The notes below the pieces were generated by a model, which was not told the origin of the DNA, ran no database searches, and was given only the letters and a program-made list of their open reading frames with translations. A stretch of DNA of 64,000 bases from Algoriphagus alkaliphilus (GTDB taxonomy: Bacteria > Bacteroidota > Bacteroidia > Cytophagales > Cyclobacteriaceae). Location: contig NZ_FMXE01000007.1 of NCBI RefSeq assembly GCF_900103735.1, forward strand, positions 124,001 through 188,000, in the 5' to 3' direction. Shown here piece after piece: positions 44,401 through 52,582 of this stretch; position 1 is the first letter of the stretch; each line of letters begins with the position of its first letter. The position numbers and the translations under genes are program-made.

Positions 44401-45742
44401 CGTTGTAATAGGTGTTGTTGGCTGCAAAATATTTCACGCCATATTTTCTGGCAAATTCGAGCAAAACCTCATTTACTTTCTCTTCTTCAGGAATTCCGTG
44501 ACGATTGAGTTCGACATAGAAGTCCTCGCCAAACTGTTTTTTCCACCAGACAAATGCCTCCTCTGCCTGAGTCTCTCCCACGTTCAGGATCAAATAAGGA
44601 ATCTCTCCCCAAAGTCCCCCGGTAGTGGCGATCAGATCGCCTTTGTACTGGACCAAGAGTTCTTTGTCAATCCTGGACACATAATAAAAGCCCTCAATAT
44701 TGGCGTAAGAGGCTAGTTTTGCGAGGTTGTGATAGCCCGCTTTATTCTTGGCCAAGAGGACTGTTTGGTGGCCGTCATCCTTATTGCTTTTGTTTTTTCG
44801 GTCACGGCAGAGGTTAAATTCACAGCCTAAGATTGGCTTGATTTCCTTGCTCATAGCCTCCTTGACGAAGTTGAACGCTCCCATCATGTTTCCATGATCG
44901 GTCATCGCGATAGCAGGCATACCGAAGGCTTTTGCCCGGGCAACTAAAGTAGGGATTTCCGAAGTGGCCTGAAGTACTGAGTACTGACTGTGCACGTGCA
45001 AATGAGTGAAGGGGACATCGGCCAAGTCAGAGATATCTGCTTTTCCAGCCTGCTTTAGAACATCTTTTGCACTTGCTTTTTGCTCCTCTTTTGCTTGGAC
45101 AAAGTTGGCATCGGCTAAGCTGGGAGCTTCATAAATTACTTCCGCTATACTGATTCCTTCTTCAGGCTTTTGAATGCCTTGGGTAATCAGACCGAAAAAA
45201 CAGCGGGCCGTAGCATCCACATCATAAGCCGCATCGTGCGCATCGCCAAAGCCATTTCCGAAAAGTTTCCGATGAAGTTCGGTCAAAGTGGGCCATTTGA
45301 ATTTCCCCCCTTTTCCTCCGGGCAGTGCGCAAAATTCTGTGGAAATATCCTTGGTATCGAGTTCTTTCTTATCACCTAAAGGCATGACTAACTCAGATCG
45401 GAGAAATTCCGATCCCACGATATTGATGTCAAATCCGATATTGTGGCCCACCAAGTATTTGGCCTGGACGACGTCCTCACGGAATACCTGCAGGATTTCC
45501 TTCAGGTCGTGGCCTTCCGCCAATGCCCTCTTGGTGGATAATCCGTGGACTTTTTCGGCATTGTAGGGGATGGTAAAGCCCTCCGGCCGAATAATGTAAT
45601 TGTGGTTGGAAAGTAGCTTACCCTTTGCATCATGCAGCTGCCAGGCGATCTGTACGAGACGCGGCCAATTGTCCACATCGGACATGGGGGCATTGTAATC
45701 CCGGGGTAAGCCGGTGGTCTCGGTGTCAAAAATAATATACAT
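41438..45742 (-). CDS. dnaE: DNA polymerase III alpha subunit with fused N-terminal exonuclease
   Basis: A 1434-residue replicative polymerase. Residues 1-200 are a DEDDh 3'-5' exonuclease: [26 protein letters not shown]. Then from about 245 a PHP domain ([23 protein letters not shown]), and the polymerase core with [12 protein letters not shown] and the catalytic [12 protein letters not shown]. Fingers ([47 protein letters not shown]), an HhH region and a late OB fold ([29 protein letters not shown]) follow. Fusion of epsilon-like proofreading to a DnaE-type alpha differs from PolC, where the exonuclease is inserted in the PHP domain. It is encoded alone, upstream of trxA. Confidence 0.94.
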   Translation of the reverse strand: [1434 protein letters not shown]

Positions 45743-45911
45743 ATTTCAGAGAATTGAGCCTTCAAATTAATGCTATTCGGGCTAGTATAAAACCGATTGT
45801 CCGGAAATGTCGGAGATAAAAAATGAAACCTTTAACTGTTAAATCTTTAGAAAATTTGGTATCTCTCTACAAGTTTCCGATATTAGTTTTAGGTGATATT
45901 TTCTTTTAGTT

Positions 45912-46363
45912 ATGAGCATAAATTTATTTTCTTCATTCCTAGTCTATTTCCTTACGATTGATCCTTCATTCTTTTTGGGAAGATGGAAATTGGAAAAGCA
46001 TGGCCCAATAAATAGTCTTTTACAATCAGAGGTTTTGGCGGCAAGTGATTTAGATGATCAAATTGCGATTCAAAACGCTGCAAACTTGGATTTGGAAAAT
46101 CATTATTTGGAATTAGAAAAGATACGGTCTTTTGGACAGATGTTGAACCTGGTGATGTTGGAGTTGTTAAAAAGATTGGAAAATGGCACTTGAATGGTGA
46201 TACACTCATTATCATGGACTATGAAAAGATCTCCATGAGTAAGTATTTAATCACACAGGATGGCAAAGATGGGTTCATTCAGAGAGATATTTTCCCAAGG
46301 GGTCAAATAGCAAAAAGCCCTGTTATTTTTAGTAGAATTAAGGAGGAAGCAGAAGCTAATTAG
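45912..46363 (+). pseudogene. Frameshifted lipocalin-like exported protein
   Basis: ATG 45912 opens a frame with a hydrophobic N-terminus and FFLGRWKLEKHG, the usual G-x-W start of a lipocalin-like protein, reading to 46193. From 46121 the family continues in another frame: DTVFWTDVEPGDVGVVKKIGKWHLNGDTLIIMDYEK and on to a stop at 46361-46363. Adding one A to the GAAAAG at 46116-46121 would join the two. This could be a true pseudogene, a slip-prone site or a sequencing error. No function is known. Confidence 0.65.
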
Positions 46364-46395
46364 GGCCTAAATGCCTGATAATATAGTCCTTTACT

Positions 46396-47562
46396 TCAGA
46401 ATTCAGGAAAATCCTTCCAGGAAATCACCTGTCCATGGGATCTTTTTTGATTGAGATCTCCGGCATGGATCAATCCCTTTTTAGAAATGGGATTATCTGA
46501 AATGCCTTCAAACTTTGCCAAGCCGTCAAAATTTTTGGTCAGAATGGTTTCGCTGGCTTTGATTTCAAAGATGTCCAGGCTTAACCCCTGATCCAACAAC
46601 AAGTCCACTTCGTCTCCGTGATTGTCTCTCCAAAACCAAGGACTTTCATCTCGGTACCCATGATGCATTTGCTTGTGAAATTCTGCAATGACCATATTTT
46701 CAAACAAAGCTCCTTTGACGGGATGGGTGAGCAGGGTTTCTCTGTTTTTGATTTTTAGTAGAAAAGCCAATAAACCTGTGTCGTAGAAATAAAGCTTTGG
46801 AGTTTTGACTACCCGCTTGCTGAAATTCTTGTGAAAGGGATAAAGTCGGAACGTAATGTAGCTGGATTCCAGTGCGGAGAGCCATGATTTTGCAGTGGGC
46901 TGACTGATACCTGCTTCATTCGCCAATGCGCTAAGATTCAGAAGTTGGCCTGCACGAGAGGCACAAAGACTCAAGAAATTTTGAAATTGTCTCAAATCTT
47001 TCACGTTCATGAGTTCAGTCACATCTCGATTGACATAGGTCTGCACATAATTGGAATAGAAAACTCCCGGAGAGATCTTTCGGTCATAGAGTGCGGGGTA
47101 GAATCCATGAATCAATTGATCAAAAGGATCCACGGCAAGCAAATTGGCTTCCTTCAATTCCTGAATGTCCAGAGGAAAGAGTTTAAATAATGCTACTCTT
47201 CCTGCAAGACTTTGGGTAATTCGCTCCATTGGGTGGAAATTTTGGGAGCCGGAAAGAATAAATCCACCCATCCGGTCAGGGCGGCTGTCCACCAAAGTTT
47301 GGAGGTAGGAAAATAAAGCCGGGGCTTGCTGCACTTCATCAAAGATCATTTGATCGTTGTATTCCGCCAAAAATCCATTTGGGTCTTTCAGGGCAAAATC
47401 ACGGACATCCGGATTTTCCAGACTGACATAGCGGTAATCCGGGAAAAGTTTTTTCAACAAGGTTGTCTTCCCTGACTGTCTTGGTCCAGTCAGCACTAAA
47501 ATCGGGTATTTGCCTTGATATTCCCGTATAGCCTTGTAAATGTGCCTATTGATTACATTCAT
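46396..47562 (-). CDS. AAA ATPase with DUF4143 domain
   Basis: A 388-residue protein. N-terminal AAA-14 P-loop domain: Walker A LTGPRQSGKTTLL (about residues 24-36), Walker B MIFDEVQQAPALF, sensor FILSGSQNF; then a winged-helix segment LSALANEAGISQPTAKSWLSALESSYI and the C-terminal DUF4143 part with a restriction-nuclease-like GDEVDLLLDQG...LDIFEIKASETI (D-x-E-x-K type). Such ATPases occur in many copies in Bacteroidota; function is unknown, with defence or DNA-binding roles proposed. An array of six 22-bp repeats starts 20 bp upstream of its start codon, so it may be autoregulated. Confidence 0.85.
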   Translation of the reverse strand: MNVINRHIYKAIREYQGKYPILVLTGPRQSGKTTLLKKLFPDYRYVSLENPDVRDFALKDPNGFLAEYNDQMIFDEVQQAPALFSYLQTLVDSRPDRMGGFILSGSQNFHPMERITQSLAGRVALFKLFPLDIQELKEANLLAVDPFDQLIHGFYPALYDRKISPGVFYSNYVQTYVNRDVTELMNVKDLRQFQNFLSLCASRAGQLLNLSALANEAGISQPTAKSWLSALESSYITFRLYPFHKNFSKRVVKTPKLYFYDTGLLAFLLKIKNRETLLTHPVKGALFENMVIAEFHKQMHHGYRDESPWFWRDNHGDEVDLLLDQGLSLDIFEIKASETILTKNFDGLAKFEGISDNPISKKGLIHAGDLNQKRSHGQVISWKDFPEF

Positions 47563-47581
47563 TTACTACAAAGGAACGGTC

Positions 47582-47713
47582 TATTTTGAAACTGTACAGG
47601 CTTTATTTTGAAATTGTACAGCTTTTACTTTGAAATTGTACAAGGTATATTTTGGAATTGTACAAGACTTACTTTGAAAATGTACAATGTTTATTCTGGA
47701 ATTGTACAGTTCT
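47582..47713. repeat. Six phased 22-bp direct repeats upstream of the DUF4143 ATPase gene
   Basis: Six head-to-tail copies, 22 bp each, at 47582, 47604, 47626, 47648, 47670 and 47692. The conserved part is TAYTTTGRAATTGTACAR followed by four variable bases; GTAC falls at 47594, 47616, 47638, 47660, 47682 and 47704, always 22 bp apart. Most units hold a TTGTACAA palindrome or a one-base variant. There are no spacers, so this is not a CRISPR array. Twenty-two bases is about two helical turns, so a protein would see all copies on one face. It lies in the promoter region of the AAA/DUF4143 gene. Confidence 0.9.
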
Positions 47714-47869
47714 TAATCTTATTTTTTAATATAAAAAACCAAGTATAAACAGCGGTAGCTTTGTTCCCTAGCCGATTTCCGGGTGGTTGGAGGTACATAA
47801 GAAATTCCATTGTTGTATCCTAGAAGATGCAGTATGGCCTAAAAACTGTATCTCTCAAAATACACTTTA
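47714..47869. other. Short AT-rich region between the repeat array and rsmG
   Basis: Nothing coding is seen. A TAGCTTTG at 47756-47763 fits the Bacteroidota -7 box on the plus strand, but no plus-strand gene follows, so it is not called a promoter. Confidence 0.4.
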
Positions 47870-48514
47870 TTACCTTTTATCTTCCCAAGGCATGTACACG
47901 ACCTTTTTGGTCTGGAAAAAATCTTCTTTTAAGTAGTCCTCCAGGTGATAGACGACATAGGACTTGTCCAAGGCTTCCATTTCCTCGTCGACATCTCCGC
48001 CTTTAAGATAGAGGATGCCGTTTTGGAATTCATTGATGTCCTCTTTTTTTATCTTGTTTTTCACCCAGGGATAAAAATTGACCATTTGGGTCACGGCCCG
48101 GCTGATTACAAAGTCATATTTGCGAACCAGTTCCTCAGCCCGCGCTTGTTGGGGTTCGACGTTTGAAAGTTTCAATTGCTTGGCTACATCCTTTACCACG
48201 CCGATTTTTTTTCCTATAGAATCCACCAGGTGGAAATGGGTGTCCGGAAAAAGAATGGCCAGTGGAATACCGGGAAACCCTCCTCCTGTGCCAATATCCA
48301 GCACTTTGGTACCGGGTTGGAAGGCCATCACCTTAGCTATACCCAAGGAATGGAGTACATGATGGACGTAAAACTGATCCATATCCTTGCGGCTGATTAC
48401 GTTGATCTTGGAGTTCCAGTCTTCGTAAAGTTCTAGGAGACGGTCAAATTGAGCGACTTGTGTTTCGCTGAGATTTGGGAAATAAGTAAGGATCAGCTGA
48501 GTGCCTGAGTTCAT
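47870..48514 (-). CDS. rsmG: 16S rRNA (G527-N7) methyltransferase RsmG
   Basis: A 214-residue methyltransferase that modifies G527 of 16S rRNA. The SAM-binding VLDIGTGGGFPGIPLAI and the family stretch YEDWNSKINVISRKDMDQFYVHHVLHSL are clear. ATG at 48514 is used; it shares one base with the TGA of the sigma-factor gene (TGATG), so translation is probably coupled. TTG 48517 is one codon earlier. Confidence 0.93.
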   Translation of the reverse strand: MNSGTQLILTYFPNLSETQVAQFDRLLELYEDWNSKINVISRKDMDQFYVHHVLHSLGIAKVMAFQPGTKVLDIGTGGGFPGIPLAILFPDTHFHLVDSIGKKIGVVKDVAKQLKLSNVEPQQARAEELVRKYDFVISRAVTQMVNFYPWVKNKIKKEDINEFQNGILYLKGGDVDEEMEALDKSYVVYHLEDYLKEDFFQTKKVVYMPWEDKR

Positions 48515-49125
48515 CAAATGTGTTTTTCTTTGCCGGAGGCGATCTCAAAAAGCAACTCCCGAGATCTGTGAAGTTGTGCTTTGACAGTACCCAGAGGTTT
48601 TTCCAATTCCTGTGCGATCTCTTCATACGAAAGTTCGTCAAAGTAGCGCAACTGCACCAGTTTGCGGTATTTGGCAGGAAGCTTATCTACAAAAATCCGC
48701 ACCATATCGATGCGCTGAGAGCGGATGTATTGATCCTGAGGATTGTTGTCGTCGTCCTCGATGTCTATAGTGACTGAGTTGCCACTGTCATCAGAAAGCG
48801 TATTGTTCAAGCTCATGGTTTTGAGCTTTTTCTTTCGGATAAAATCAATGGTGTTGTTGGTGGCAATTCGAAAAAGCCAAGTACTGAATGTATAGTCCTT
48901 TTTGAATCGTTCCAGGTTCTTGAATGCTTTGGCAAAAGCCTCCATGGTCAGATCTTCCGCATCATCCGCGTCACGGATCATTTTCAGGATCATGAAATAA
49001 ACGGCCTTTTTGTACCGCTTCATTAAAGTAGCGTAGGCTTGCTGGTCTTTATCCTGTACAGCTCTGTCGATCAGATCAAAATCCTCCAGTGCTTTAATCG
49101 AAAAACCTCGTTCGTTTATTTCCAT
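48514..49125 (-). CDS. ECF-type sigma-70 family sigma factor
   Basis: A 203-residue sigma factor with region 2 (ATLMKRYKKAVYFMILKMIRDADDAEDLTMEAFAKAFKNLERFK, FSTWLFRIATNNTIDFIRKK) and region 4 (YRKLVQLRYFDELSYEEIAQELEKPLGTVKAQLHRSRELL). The acidic linker between them is long. No anti-sigma gene is adjacent. It overlaps the glycosyltransferase gene by 10 bp and rsmG by 1 bp, so it is part of a three-gene operon. Confidence 0.92.
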   Translation of the reverse strand: MEINERGFSIKALEDFDLIDRAVQDKDQQAYATLMKRYKKAVYFMILKMIRDADDAEDLTMEAFAKAFKNLERFKKDYTFSTWLFRIATNNTIDFIRKKKLKTMSLNNTLSDDSGNSVTIDIEDDDNNPQDQYIRSQRIDMVRIFVDKLPAKYRKLVQLRYFDELSYEEIAQELEKPLGTVKAQLHRSRELLFEIASGKEKHI

Positions 49126-50255
49126 GGGATATCTTTAGCTTGGTAAGAAACTGAACCCAATACCCAAAAATAGCCCAGATAAATAAAATCATTGATCAGG
49201 ACATTCATTGGTGTTGCGGATCCTTGGATCTTTTTTGAAGCCGAATTGAAAATACTCAACACCAAAAATGATCTTACTAAAACAATACCTAAAACGATTA
49301 AAAATTGTTCCAATTCTGTTTCAACTCCGAAATAAATCATCAAACCGATAGCCCCAATCCAAAATAATGCATGGGAAAGTGAGAATAGTCCAATTTTTCG
49401 TTTGTCCTCTCCCCGGTAATATTTTCCTGCATTTAAGTGCCGCTTTTTCTGAACGAGGTATTCTTTCCAGGTTTCTTTTGGGATTGAAGTAGTCGTAGCG
49501 CAGGGATCAATTACGATAGCTGAATTTTTCCCTGTGGCGTATTGATTGACAAAAAGGTCGTCATCTCCACCCTCCAAGTGCCAGAGTCCCTTGAAAGCCT
49601 TTACTTCCATGAAAAAACTTTTGCGGTAGCAAAGATTTCTTCCCACCCCCATAAATGGTGCCTTCCAGAGTCCAAAAGAAAAGTAGAAGAGCGCAGTCAG
49701 CATTGTCTCAAACTGTATCCATTTATTCAAAAGCGATGATTTGACTTCATAGCCCGAGAATCCAATGGAGAAAGTTTTACCATCTTCTCTGATTGGGGCA
49801 GTCATTTTTCTGATCCATTGGTCATTTGTAGGCATACAATCAGCATCTGTCAAAAGGATGACGTCATTTTTGGCCACTTTGATACCAAGGGTCAGTGCAA
49901 ATTTTTTGGGAGTGACGTGATTTGGGGTGTATTTGATCGTGACTGACCGGAGTTTTGGGTAGAGGGCCATCATTTCCTCAAGCAATCGCTTCGTGCGATC
50001 TGTGCTTCGGTCGTTGACGACCATCACGTCAAATTTGGGATAATCCTGTTCGAAAAGTCTGGGAATCAAAATCTTAAGGTTTTGAAATTCATTGTGAGCT
50101 GCGACAAGGACGGTCACTCCCTCCTCAGGGATTTGGTTTTTCGAAGACTTCGTAATTGATTTGAACCAGGCAGTCCGTCCGAAGATCACTAGAAGGTAAA
50201 CCAACTGGATGATAACGCCGATGCCAAAGAAAAACCAGAGTAAAAATAGGCCCAT
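49116..50255 (-). CDS. Membrane glycosyltransferase family 2
   Basis: A 379-residue protein with one N-terminal helix, a GT-A domain and two to three C-terminal helices. VTVLVAAHNEFQNL and VVNDRSTDRT form the UDP-sugar site, LLTDADCMP the metal-binding DxD, and QKKRHLNAGKYY resembles the QxxRW box of processive enzymes. It likely builds a surface glycan or lipid-linked sugar. It is the first gene of the operon with the sigma factor and rsmG. Confidence 0.85.
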   Translation of the reverse strand: MGLFLLWFFFGIGVIIQLVYLLVIFGRTAWFKSITKSSKNQIPEEGVTVLVAAHNEFQNLKILIPRLFEQDYPKFDVMVVNDRSTDRTKRLLEEMMALYPKLRSVTIKYTPNHVTPKKFALTLGIKVAKNDVILLTDADCMPTNDQWIRKMTAPIREDGKTFSIGFSGYEVKSSLLNKWIQFETMLTALFYFSFGLWKAPFMGVGRNLCYRKSFFMEVKAFKGLWHLEGGDDDLFVNQYATGKNSAIVIDPCATTTSIPKETWKEYLVQKKRHLNAGKYYRGEDKRKIGLFSLSHALFWIGAIGLMIYFGVETELEQFLIVLGIVLVRSFLVLSIFNSASKKIQGSATPMNVLINDFIYLGYFWVLGSVSYQAKDIPWK

Positions 50256-50376
50256 AGGTCAATTTTGCTGGGCAAATATAAAATCAATTTCAGCATTCGT
50301 TTAAGAATAAGTGGATATTTTTGCCAGCAATTCGGAACAGTTTGTATATGAGTGCTGCGGCCTCAGAAATTTAGAT

Positions 50377-51507
50377 ATGAAGTTTACCCTAAGGAAGAAA
50401 GATTTACAGACAAAAGCGCGAACAGGGACACTTTTTACTGATCATGGGGAAATTCAAACCCCGATTTTTATGCCTGTCGGAACCGCTGCCACAGTAAAGG
50501 CCGTGCATCAGCGTGAACTAAAAGAAGATATCAAGGCTCAGATTATTCTTGGCAATACCTACCATCTGTATCTCAGACCGGGGCTTGACATTCTTGAAAA
50601 AGCTGGTGGGCTTCATAAATTCAACGGCTGGGAACGCCCCATTCTGACAGATAGCGGTGGATATCAGGTGTTTTCGCTTTCCGGTACCCGGAAAATCAAA
50701 GAGGAAGGCGTCACCTTCAAATCCCACATCGACGGATCCAAGCATGAGTTTACTCCGGAAAATGTGATGGACATCCAGCGAACCATCGGAGCAGATATTA
50801 TTATGGCTTTTGACGAATGCACACCCTACCCATGCGAATATGGCTATGCCCGCAATTCCATGGAAATGACCCATCGTTGGTTGACTCGCTGCATCGATCG
50901 CTTTGATTCCACAGAGGGGAAATATGGATACAGACAGACTTTTTTCCCAATTGTGCAGGGATCGGTTTATAAGGATTTGCGAAAGCAAAGTGCGGAATTT
51001 ATCGCTGCTCAAGGTAGGGAAGGGAATGCGATAGGAGGGCTTTCGGTAGGTGAGCCTGCCGAAATGATGTATGAAATGACCGAACTGGTCACGGATATTT
51101 TGCCTGCTGACAAGCCTCGCTACCTGATGGGAGTGGGGACGCCCGCGAATATCCTGGAATGCATCGCCCTTGGTGTGGATATGTTTGACTGCGTGATGCC
51201 GACCAGAAATGCCCGAAACGGAATGCTATTCACCTCAGAGGGAATTATCAATATCCGCAATGAAAAATGGAAAGACGATTTCAGCCCGATTGATCCGGCG
51301 ATTGGGAATTATGCGAGTACTTTTTACTCAAAAGCTTACCTTCGTCACTTGACTGTTTCCAAAGAAATCCTTGCAGCACAGATTGCCAGCATTCATAATC
51401 TTGCTTTTTACCTTTGGCTAGTCGGGCAGGCGAGAGAACATATCCAAGCCGGTGATTTTGCCGTTTGGAAAGATCAGATGGTGAAAAAAGTGAGCACTAG
51501 ACTTTAA
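50377..51507 (+). CDS. tgt: Queuine/preQ1 tRNA-ribosyltransferase Tgt
   Basis: A 376-residue enzyme that exchanges G34 of tRNA for a queuosine precursor. ILTDSGGYQVFSLSG holds the catalytic Asp, and FDCVMPTRNARNG the second Asp and RNA-binding part. The zinc-binding cluster of most bacterial TGTs (CxCxxC...H) is not present: the corresponding segment reads PIDPAIGNYASTFYSKAYLRHL with no Cys, although the later HNL histidine remains. ATG 50377 is preferred over an upstream frame start at 50311. It is 1 bp upstream of the permease gene. Confidence 0.93.
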   Translation: MKFTLRKKDLQTKARTGTLFTDHGEIQTPIFMPVGTAATVKAVHQRELKEDIKAQIILGNTYHLYLRPGLDILEKAGGLHKFNGWERPILTDSGGYQVFSLSGTRKIKEEGVTFKSHIDGSKHEFTPENVMDIQRTIGADIIMAFDECTPYPCEYGYARNSMEMTHRWLTRCIDRFDSTEGKYGYRQTFFPIVQGSVYKDLRKQSAEFIAAQGREGNAIGGLSVGEPAEMMYEMTELVTDILPADKPRYLMGVGTPANILECIALGVDMFDCVMPTRNARNGMLFTSEGIINIRNEKWKDDFSPIDPAIGNYASTFYSKAYLRHLTVSKEILAAQIASIHNLAFYLWLVGQAREHIQAGDFAVWKDQMVKKVSTRL

Positions 51508-51508
51508 A

Positions 51509-52582
51509 ATGAAGATTCTCGACAAACTGATCATTAAGGAATTTTTGAAGACCTACTTTTTTGTGGTGGTCATGCTGATCCTGATTGTGTTGGTTTTGGA
51601 CTTCACAGAGAAGAATGATACCTATATCAGAAATGCTGTGCCTGCAGGAGAGATTCTCCGATACATGGGCAATTATGGCTTGTACCTAAATAACCTCCTG
51701 ACTCCGATCACGGTATTTATTGCGGTTATTTTCATCACTTCCAAGATGGCCGGACGGACTGAAATCATTGCCATTTTGAGTTCGGGGGTGAGCTTTGTCC
51801 GATTGCTTAGACCGTTTCTGTTTGCAGCGGCCATGATCGGAGCAATCAGTTTCTTGCTGAATGGTTGGGTTTTGCCTGTGGCAACCGGCGGTGTTACTAA
51901 ATTTAGGATCGCCTATTTGAACAAAGGCAATGCTTCGACTGATCCCAATATTCACATTAAGGTAGGTCCTGACTCGTATGCCTTTCTGACGCGATTTTAC
52001 AAAACTAGCAATACAGGATATAGCTTTACTTTGGAAGAAATCCGTGACGGTCAGTTGTTATCTAAGCTTTCTTCGGACAGAATTCAATGGGACACTGCAA
52101 AAAATGTTTGGAGACTGGAAAACTGGCGGCTTCGCAAACTTCAGGAAAGAGGGGAAGATTATACTGTGGGAGAAAGTTTGGATACAGTTTTATCCATCAC
52201 TCCGGCGGACTTTGATTTGCCTGAAAATCATCATGAGACCCTCAAGCTTCCCGAGCTTACCCGTCAAATCAAGATTTTGGAAGATCGTGGAGCGGATAAT
52301 GTGAGCTTCTACCGAATCGAGCGTTATGTGCGGTTTATGTCTCCTTTTGCGGCATTGATTTTGACTTTCATAGGGGTGATTATGTCTGCGAGGAAGACCC
52401 GTGGAGGATCAGGATTCCAGATTGCGATGGGATTTTTATTGGCTTTTGTGTATATCCTGTTGTTCATTCTTTCCAGAACTTTTGCAGAGACAGGCTCCCA
52501 ATATCCGATACTTTCAGTTTGGTTACCCAACATCGTCTTTGCGCTTACCGGTTTGGTGCTTTATAAAACCGTACCCAGGTAG
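51509..52582 (+). CDS. LptF/LptG-family permease
   Basis: A 357-residue protein with about six transmembrane helices and a large periplasmic beta-jellyroll domain, typical of YjgP/YjgQ: LDKLIIKEFLKTYFFVVVMLILIVLVLDFTEK at the start, VFIAVIFITSKMAGRTEIIAILSSGVSFVRLLRPFL, and RKTRGGSGFQIAMGFLLAFVYILL at the end. In the Lpt complex these permeases lift LPS from the inner membrane. Which of LptF or LptG it is cannot be told. It is 1 bp after tgt and directly abuts the EamA gene. Confidence 0.9.
   Translation: MKILDKLIIKEFLKTYFFVVVMLILIVLVLDFTEKNDTYIRNAVPAGEILRYMGNYGLYLNNLLTPITVFIAVIFITSKMAGRTEIIAILSSGVSFVRLLRPFLFAAAMIGAISFLLNGWVLPVATGGVTKFRIAYLNKGNASTDPNIHIKVGPDSYAFLTRFYKTSNTGYSFTLEEIRDGQLLSKLSSDRIQWDTAKNVWRLENWRLRKLQERGEDYTVGESLDTVLSITPADFDLPENHHETLKLPELTRQIKILEDRGADNVSFYRIERYVRFMSPFAALILTFIGVIMSARKTRGGSGFQIAMGFLLAFVYILLFILSRTFAETGSQYPILSVWLPNIVFALTGLVLYKTVPR

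Noticed and set aside
47582..47713. CRISPR array
   Set aside because: The units are contiguous at 22 bp with no unique spacers and no cas gene is near; they look like binding sites instead.
47756..47763. TAGCTTTG as a promoter -7 box
   Set aside because: It points into a region with no plus-strand gene; the downstream gene rsmG is on the minus strand.
50311..50376. N-terminal extension of Tgt
   Set aside because: The added 22 residues have no family resemblance; ATG 50377 begins the conserved domain.
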